Shown piece by piece: positions 60,311 through 64,000 of a DNA stretch of 64,000 nt. Position 1 is the first letter of the stretch. Every line of letters starts with the position of its first letter. Origin of the DNA: Rhododendron vialii (Eukaryota > Streptophyta > Magnoliopsida > Ericales > Ericaceae); the NCBI RefSeq assembly GCF_030253575.1, contig NC_080567.1, positions 35,245,501 to 35,309,500 on the forward strand. Direction: 5' to 3'. The notes beneath the pieces were generated by a model, which was not told where the DNA came from, did no database searches, and saw nothing but the letters and a program-made list of their open reading frames with translations. The position numbers and the translations under genes were made by a program.

Positions 60311-61326
60311 AGATTTTTATGTTAAGTTGATTATATATGCTGGTACAACTCGATCGAGTGTTTGTTGGTAGGCAGGGAACTCTAGGGGTAGACGCAGGTA
60401 CACGTCTAATGAGGGAGACTTGTAATTGAATAATAAAAGTGAGCGTTTTGAATATTGATCGAGTTTCACGGGCTGGAGGGAATAGATGCTTATGTGTATA
60501 ATATACACGTACACGTGCATATATTATCTGCATTTTTTGGTTTGTCAAAAAAATATAAACGTACACGTACATAATGGATAAATAAAACTAAAAAAATAAA
60601 ATAAAATTACGCGTACATAGATGCATTTTGAAAGGAAGAATTATCCAAATTTGCTGCGGCTTTTGCGAGAATTAACATTGGCAGACCAACGTACGTTTTA
60701 TCGAACAACTCCCACCCGCATCTACAAGATTGCCGCCCGACATCCAGAAGAGAAACTGTAGAGATTAGGAAATGCATGAAAAATTAAATATAGCCCTGTT
60801 TTCCAGAAAGCACTGGGTTTTTTTTTGTGTGTGTGGGGTAATGAATGACATTTCGAATATCATTCATTCTGAATTTTTTTATTTCATATAATTAGAACAA
60901 TGTCATTATACTGGCAAAATTAGATGTCTAATGCAAATAATAGTGGCCACGTACTCTTTGAAACTCTCTAATGCATAATGTCATACAATTCAAAAGTGCC
61001 TAAACCATGGGCCGTGGGTTTTATACTTTAGAAATTATTAACAATGGGAACAAGATTGCTAAATATTGTGTAATAAATTGCTCTTAGACTTGATCCGCTA
61101 AGACAATTCAAATTTGTTTGTTTTATTTTCTATGTATGTTACTACTTTCTTAATAAATAGGTAAGGTTTTTCAATTCTCATCATGGACGTTTATTTATTA
61201 TTCTAACGTTGTTTGGTACGAAATTTTTTGGTTAAAATGTGTTCAAAAGGTGCTCCACTTATATAAATTCTTGGCTACGCCACTGATGGAGGGACCAACC
61301 ATTGGATGAGTGAAGTTAAATCACTA
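60311..61326. other. Intergenic AT-rich DNA
   Basis: I see no gene or defined element on either strand. Confidence 0.4.
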
Positions 61327-61712
61327 TTTTTTTTTTTTTTTTACAAGTCACCATATCATTTCATAACGCCATTCGGCAACGATTACATCAGAAGACAGGA
61401 ATGAAACCAAAGCTGCTAACGATTGAAATGAGCGCGGTATGGTAAGGCTTTCAGGGCCACCGGCTTGCAGACACAACTGCCAAAGCAGACCTGACACCTT
61501 CGGGCGGGACTATGAATCCTGTCAACGATTAGCAGCAGAGCATCCCTACGGATACCCAGCTCAAACCATAACACAATCCAGCATAGATGTAATCAAGAGA
61601 ACTAACCAACGAACAAAACCAAAAAAAGAACAAAAAACAGCTAATCTGGGCTCAAATGGTCCACCCAAACAACCACCGATTCTTCTAACTGTGTTGGATC
61701 AGGATGAACCGA
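61327..61712 (-). mobile_element. LINE 3'UTR fragment
   Basis: A T16 run at 61327-61342 is the poly-A tail on the minus strand. The sequence behind it is G/T-rich on the minus strand (TTTTTTGTTCTTTTTTTGG), typical of plant L1 3'UTRs. The 5' end is cut by the gypsy-type LTR at 61713. Confidence 0.55.
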
Positions 61713-62233
61713 TGTAAAGATCCGTATTTATGGAATTTATTAAAAGGTTTGATTCATGTTGGAATATGGAATAAATGAGGGATTTATTGAAAAATTTGAA
61801 TTGGGTTTAATGTGTTAGGATTGTTATTTGAAGGAGTGTTTGTGCAATTTACATATATACAAGTATATAAGGTGTGTGTGTGTGTGTTGTAGGAGATAAA
61901 TCTCTCATCTTCTATCTCTCTCTCCCAACGCTTCCCTCTCTCTCTTCGGCTCTCTCCTCCAAGGATGATTGGTTGAAGATCCAAGCCTAGACATGATTTT
62001 AAGCTCGGGGTTCATTGGTTGAAGCTCGGAAAGAAGCATCCTTGGAGGAATCCAAATTTCAAGTTTTAGGGCTCAATTGATTAGGCTTGGATCTTTGTTT
62101 TTGTTCATTTAGGTAGGAATTTCTTGCTTTCTCTATGCGTATATGAGTTGATTGTGTGCTTGAATCGTGCCTTAATTCATTGTTGTTGTTGGGATTTTGC
62201 CTTTCGAAATCTGAAAAATCACTGAAAAGTTCC

Positions 62234-62311
62234 GGGGTATTGATACCCCAGCCTTCCCTGGACTAGCAATCGCCCAGGTATCGATACCTCATTTTGGGGT
62301 ATCAATACCCC
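62234..62311. repeat. Cluster of three near-palindromic 14-16-mers
   Basis: GGGGTATTGATACCCC (62234-62249), AGGTATCGATACCT (62276-62289, perfect palindrome) and GGGGTATCAATACCCC (62296-62311, exact reverse complement of the first) lie within 78 bases. Confidence 0.9.
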
Positions 62312-62623
62312 CATCATTTCTGGACTGTTTTCACATGTTTTGCTCTTTTCATGCTCATTTGAACCCCGATCACTTTTAGCACTTTCTAAACATCTTTGAA
62401 TCACTTATAGACTTAATTGTTGGTACCTCGAATGGTTCGTTGATCTCTCAAATTCTTTTGGTCCTCGTTGGAAGATAAGAACATATTGAACTTAACGAAC
62501 TTAGTGTCCGTTGGTCGTTCTTGCTTTAGATTGACTTAGAGAACATATTCGGCATGTTGACATGATCGTATTAGAGTTGATATATGTTGAACTTGAGATT
62601 ATTAAAAAGTGAGAAATGGTTAA

Positions 62624-63912
62624 TGATAAGCACCCGATAATACCATTAAGGGTGAGCTAGTTTTCTAGTTTAAGTTCAATTTAATCGTTAAATAGTGTTT
62701 TTAATTGCTTTTGCTCGTTAGATTTGTTGGTTTTGTTTGTGTAGAAAAATTGATCAAAACAAGAATTTTAAGGCAAGGCAGGCCAAGGCAAAGCAGAGCA
62801 AGACCAAACGGAGGAGTTATTGGGCTCGGCATCGATGGGATAAAGCACTTTACATCGATGCCGAAGGGCTTATCCAGGAAGGCACTAATGTGCTCGGCAT
62901 CGATGGAAAGAAATACATTACATCGATGCCGAAGCCTTTAGCGTAGCAATCTAAGCCCTTCTCCATCGATGCCGAGGGCCTTAGAGGTGGATTTTTGAAT
63001 CTCCTGAAGAATATTCCGTGCGCAAACTTTGGAGTATAAAAGCCAGTGATGTCATTGTACAAGAAGGTAGAATAGATTTGATTACATCATTTTTAGAGAT
63101 AGATCTAGATTTTGAATTGTTCTTGGTTGTTTTTCAATTTTCAGCTTTGAATCTTTAATTTTCTGTCTTCATTAATTAGTTTTTGATATTGTCGTTTTCA
63201 TTAAAGTTGTAGCAAATCCTTCGATCTATCGTTTAATCTAATTTTCTGCTAGCGTTGTTATTTCAATTATGCTAAGTAGATTTTTGCTTGCTCTTATCTC
63301 AATAGATATGTGTGAGTAGTTTTCCAATGTTAGGTCATGAGGTGATTAACACCTCATGGCTCAAGTAGAATTGCGTTTTTCACTATAAAGTTGAAACCTT
63401 TGGTTTGAGAATCGATGTGGGATTCGGGTTTATTTGTCAAATCGCTAAGGTGTTAATTTCCTTGATCATGTGTAGGTAAGAGCACCGCCTACCTACCACA
63501 CATGATGCTTGGAGCTCTGACGCATGAGGCATTTGCTAAATAAATTCTAGAGCTAGCTTGGTAATCGAACCATCTTATTTTCCGATTTCGGAACCTTAAT
63601 TATGTATCCTGAACCGCGTAATTGGGTGAGAAACGCAACTTGGGTCGTGAGTGTTGATAATTCCTAGACCTAACCTACTTTTTATCTTAATTTACTCGAT
63701 TTTCAATTTAGCCCTTTTTACTTTCCACTACACACGTAATACCAAGTTGGCTGTCTAAAAGCCGAAAACCCGAGCTTACATCTATAAATTCAGCAAAGTC
63801 GTATTAATTATCCTGTGGGTACGATCCCGGTCTTTCGGATTATCATACTTCAACTGACGTATTAAGCCGTACACTTGGGGCGTTATTCCATAATATCGAA
63901 GTGAACGAAGCA
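62624..63912 (+). mobile_element. Athila-like solo LTR with 5-bp target duplication
   Basis: This 1289-bp LTR starts TGATAAGCACCCG and ends GTGAACGAAGCA. GTTAA flanks it at 62619-62623 and 63913-63917. It contains TATA-like GAGTATAAAAG (about 63031) and the phrase CCTGTGGGTACGATCCCGG (about 63813), characteristic of Athila-type LTR 3' ends. No internal region is present, so it is a solo LTR left by LTR-LTR recombination. It lies inside the older gypsy-type LTR. Confidence 0.82.
62826..62975. repeat. Five copies of a 12-mer as inverted pairs
   Basis: TCGGCATCGATG occurs at 62826-62837 and 62894-62905. Its reverse complement occurs at 62853-62864, 62921-62932 and 62964-62975. Two perfect 12-bp stems with 15-base loops result. 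Confidence 0.92.
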
Positions 63913-64000
63913 GTTAACATGAATGAATACAAAGGAACGATACGAAGAAAACCACGGATCCATTGTAAGGTGTGATGTCGGAAATGAGATGCACGGGGTC

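Larger units (their letters stand above)
61713..64000 (+). mobile_element. Gypsy-type LTR region, interrupted and running out of the window
   Basis: It starts TGTAAAGATCCGTATTTATGG, close to the TGTAAAGACCCGGTATT start of the Tekay-like LTR at the other end of the window. It has a TATA-like stretch (ATATAAGG, about 61864) followed by a CT-rich leader. It is interrupted by a solo LTR at 62624-63912 and continues past 63918. No coding domain is visible; a fossil of uncertain completeness. Confidence 0.55.

Noticed and set aside
62820-62980. CRISPR-like repeats
   Set aside because: The 12-base units alternate in orientation with unequal spacing in plant LTR DNA; they are inverted repeats, not a CRISPR array.

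Overview
This is plant nuclear DNA, almost certainly from a eudicot. The evidence is spliced genes with GT-AG introns, plant-specific families (NFD6-like, GH95 fucosidase, cyclin A3), plant LTR elements, L1-type LINE tails, tRNA-derived SINEs, and Tourist- and hAT-like MITEs. I cannot fix the genus.

Layout. 1-11001 is a head-to-tail array of a short, broken Ty3/gypsy (Tekay-like chromovirus) element on the minus strand: internal - LTR - internal - LTR, the two units near-identical. It abuts a LINE 3' fragment (11002-11416). The gene-bearing core follows. 12399-15645 (+) is a Pumilio/PUF RNA-binding protein. 15960-20300 holds old LTR remnants and small repeats. 20515-24348 (+) is an A3-type cyclin with an internally duplicated exon. 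24779-25720 is a Tourist-like MITE carrying a long CCA microsatellite. 26595-30883 (+) is a TIP41-like PP2A/TOR-pathway protein. 34065-34960 (-) is a small two-exon NFD6-like mitochondrial protein. 36501-47113 (-) is a ten-exon GH95 alpha-L-fucosidase whose fifth intron holds a young Ty1/copia element (38953-42738).

48374-57548 is a direct tandem duplication of about 4.2-4.9 kb. Each unit carries a two-exon GRF-type zinc-finger gene on the minus strand; later insertions differ between the copies. 57818-59401 (-) is an intronless gene for a 527-residue protein I do not recognise. 59640-61712 holds a local duplication and LINE tails. 61713-64000 is a gypsy-type LTR region containing a 1.29-kb Athila-like solo LTR with a 5-bp target duplication.

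The genes are ordinary host genes with no evident joint pathway. From memory, the neighbourhood fucosidase / NFD6-like / TIP41-like matches Arabidopsis At4g34260-At4g34265-At4g34270, suggesting conserved microsynteny. I found no convincing new multi-gene system. The best leads are the cyclin exon duplication, the tandem gypsy array, three ultra-short LINE-tail insertions with perfect target duplications, the diverging GRF pair, and clustered ATCGAT-centred inverted motifs in two adjacent LTR regions. Exon borders were read by eye from splice consensus, frame and family knowledge; no alignment was run.
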